Of a stretch of 43,943 nt of DNA, positions 42,713 to 43,943 are shown one piece after another. The notes under the pieces were generated by a model that saw nothing but the letters and a program-made list of their open reading frames with translations, made no database searches and was not told the origin of the DNA. How positions within the stretch are numbered: the first letter of the stretch is position 1; the number at the start of each line of letters is the position of its first letter. Made by a program: the position numbers and the translations under genes. The DNA lies in NCBI RefSeq assembly GCF_028416595.1, contig NZ_JAMQKC010000023.1, positions 1-43,943 on the forward strand. Reading direction: 5' to 3'. The DNA comes from Aquibacillus salsiterrae. Its GTDB lineage: Bacteria > Bacillota > Bacilli > Bacillales > Amphibacillaceae.

Positions 42713-43699
42713 ATGTCAGATCAGATATACGATATTACCATTATAGGCGCTGGTCCAGTTGGCTTGTTCACTGCATTTTATGGTGGATTAAGGGACGCTA
42801 GTGTCAAAATAATCGAAAGCTTGCCACAAATTGGCGGTCAATTAAGTGCCCTATATCCAGAAAAATACATTTATGATATTGCTGGATTCCCAAAAATTCG
42901 TGCCCAGGAGCTCGTCGATAACCTTAAAGAACAATCAGATATGTTTAAACCAACTATCGTTTTAAATGAGTCTGTAGAATCCATTGAGCGTATCGATGAG
43001 TCAACCTTAAAATTAACTACGAATGGTACAACCCATTTGACGAAGGCGGTTATCATTACTGCTGGTAATGGTGCATTTGAACCTAGGAAATTAGCAGTTG
43101 AAGGCGCTTCAACCTTTGAAGACAAGAACCTTCACTATTTTGTTTCAGATATGAATCAATTCAAAGATAAAAAAGTTGTCTTATTTGGTGGTGGAGATTC
43201 AGCAGTAGACTGGGCAATGATGCTTGAACCGATTGCTAAAGAAGTTACACTTGTTCACCGTCGGGACAAATTTAGAGCTCACGAACACAGTGTTAACAAT
43301 TTGATGAATTCAACTGTAAATATTATGACTCCTTTTGTACCAGAAGAATTAATTGGCTCTGGTAAAATTGACCAAGTAAAATTAAAAGAAGTAAAAGGAG
43401 AAAGAGAAGTCGTGGTTGACGCGGATGCTGTATTAGTAAACTACGGATTTATTTCTTCTTTAGGACCGATCAAAAATTGGGGATTAGAAATTGAAAAAAA
43501 TAGCATTGTTGTCAATTCTAAAATGGAGACTAACATTCCAGGCATTTATGCTGCTGGTGATATATGTACGTATCCAGGTAAAGTAAACCTGATTGCTTCT
43601 GGATTTGGCGAAGGACCAACAGCAATTAATAATGCCAAAGCATTTATTGACCCAGCAGCAAGAGTACAACCAAAACATTCAACAAGCATGTTTGAATAA
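42713..43699 (+). CDS. yumC: Ferredoxin/flavodoxin-NADP+ reductase YumC
   Basis: 328-residue thioredoxin-reductase-like ferredoxin-NADP+ reductase (type 2). The FAD fold is [16 protein letters not shown] (residues 10-25), the NADP fold is [13 protein letters not shown], and [22 protein letters not shown] lies near the end (blocks [10 protein letters not shown] and ASGFGEG). The CxxC of true thioredoxin reductase is absent, as expected. Essential in B. subtilis. AGGGGGAA 7 nt before the ATG. The stop codon TAA is the first triplet of the 122-bp repeat that follows. Confidence 0.96.
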   Translation: MSDQIYDITIIGAGPVGLFTAFYGGLRDASVKIIESLPQIGGQLSALYPEKYIYDIAGFPKIRAQELVDNLKEQSDMFKPTIVLNESVESIERIDESTLKLTTNGTTHLTKAVIITAGNGAFEPRKLAVEGASTFEDKNLHYFVSDMNQFKDKKVVLFGGGDSAVDWAMMLEPIAKEVTLVHRRDKFRAHEHSVNNLMNSTVNIMTPFVPEELIGSGKIDQVKLKEVKGEREVVVDADAVLVNYGFISSLGPIKNWGLEIEKNSIVVNSKMETNIPGIYAAGDICTYPGKVNLIASGFGEGPTAINNAKAFIDPAARVQPKHSTSMFE

Positions 43700-43943
43700 G
43701 AAAAGCGAAAGCGCCTTGGTCACCCCTGAAAAGCGTAAGACAAGCCTCGTAATGGCGGTCTTTGCCATGTAGAGGATTGACTTACGACTCGAGGGGGTAG
43801 GCGCTGTAGCTAGACAAATAAGAAAAGCGAAAGCGCCTTGGTCACCCCTGAAAAGCGTAAGACAAGCCTCGTAATGGCGGTCTTTGCCATGTAGAGGATT
43901 GACTTACGACTCGAGGGGGTAGGCGCTGTAGCTAGACAAATAA
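43695..43943 (+). repeat. Tandem duplication of a 122-bp structured repeat
   Basis: Two copies that appear identical by eye, 43695-43816 and 43817-43938, with the first bases of a possible third (AATAA) at the edge. Each begins AATAAGAAAAGCGAAAGCGC and ends GGCGCTGTAGCTAGACAA. Nested stems within a unit: AGCGCCT/AGGCGCT, ACCCCT/AGGGGGT, CGTAAG/CTTACG, CCTC/GAGG and ATGGC/GCCAT, forming one long interrupted hairpin. Confidence 0.95.

Noticed and set aside
43695-43943. Insertion sequence or phage attachment site at the right edge
   Set aside because: The duplicated unit has no coding capacity, no transposase and no target-site duplication that I can define; it belongs to the dispersed structured repeat family.

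Overview
This 43.9 kb window is chromosomal DNA from a low-GC Gram-positive bacterium of the Bacillaceae. Almost every protein has a clear Bacillus counterpart, the ribosome binding sites are strong AGGAGG types, and TTG and GTG starts are common. Gene order follows the Bacillus subtilis leuS-asnB-metK-men-yug-kapB-yui-yum order in compressed form. Possession of ytpB, kapB and yuiC suggests a spore-forming lineage. A salt-tolerant relative such as Oceanobacillus or Virgibacillus is a guess from general resemblance, not something I can prove.

Layout. 1-380: tandem sigma-A promoters and a leader typical of an rRNA operon, transcribed leftward out of the window. 567-3328: leuS with a leucine T-box leader and its promoter. 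3481-7186: ytzC, the tRNA methyltransferase gene mnmM (ytqB), the sesquarterpene synthase gene ytpB, ytoA, and a membrane-anchored C39-like peptidase. 7176-12305: asnB, a MATE-like membrane protein, and metK. 12431-15314: the nudix hydrolase gene ytkD, small conserved proteins, and an orphan siderophore ABC ATPase (YusV type) behind a Fur box. 15526-16844: a UvrX/YqjW Y-family polymerase behind an SOS box. 16888-25030: menaquinone genes menF-menD-menH-menB-(terminator)-menE leftward, and menA plus a MenI-like thioesterase rightward. 25201-26131: the riboflavin transporter ribU under an FMN riboswitch. 26145-35065: M42 peptidase, K+ channel yugO, yugN, pgi, yugI, yugF, patB, Cu/Zn superoxide dismutase, a small membrane protein, kapB. 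35463-38549: KhtTU-type K+/H+ antiporter, stand-alone HPr (ptsH), deoD. 38777-43699: a conserved hypothetical gene, yuiD, yuiC, yuiB, yumB (type II NADH dehydrogenase-like) and yumC (ferredoxin/flavodoxin-NADP reductase).

Functional threads: menaquinone synthesis (all steps from chorismate seen except menC) and quinone-linked NADH oxidation; K+ homeostasis (yugO, khtTU); amino-acid and SAM supply (asnB, metK, patB); translation (leuS, mnmM, the flanking rRNA operon); and iron, SOS and oxidative stress responses.

No phage, insertion sequence, CRISPR array or toxin system was seen. The most unusual content is non-coding. There is a dispersed family of roughly 60-150 bp structured repeats, about a dozen full or partial copies, whose left end coincides with stop codons and whose stems appear to covary. 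One member forms a 122-bp tandem duplication at the right edge. Other points are a 52-bp hairpin-forming tandem array after kapB, a terminator inside the men cluster, a metK leader with no SAM riboswitch, and an orphan terminator that may mark a small RNA.
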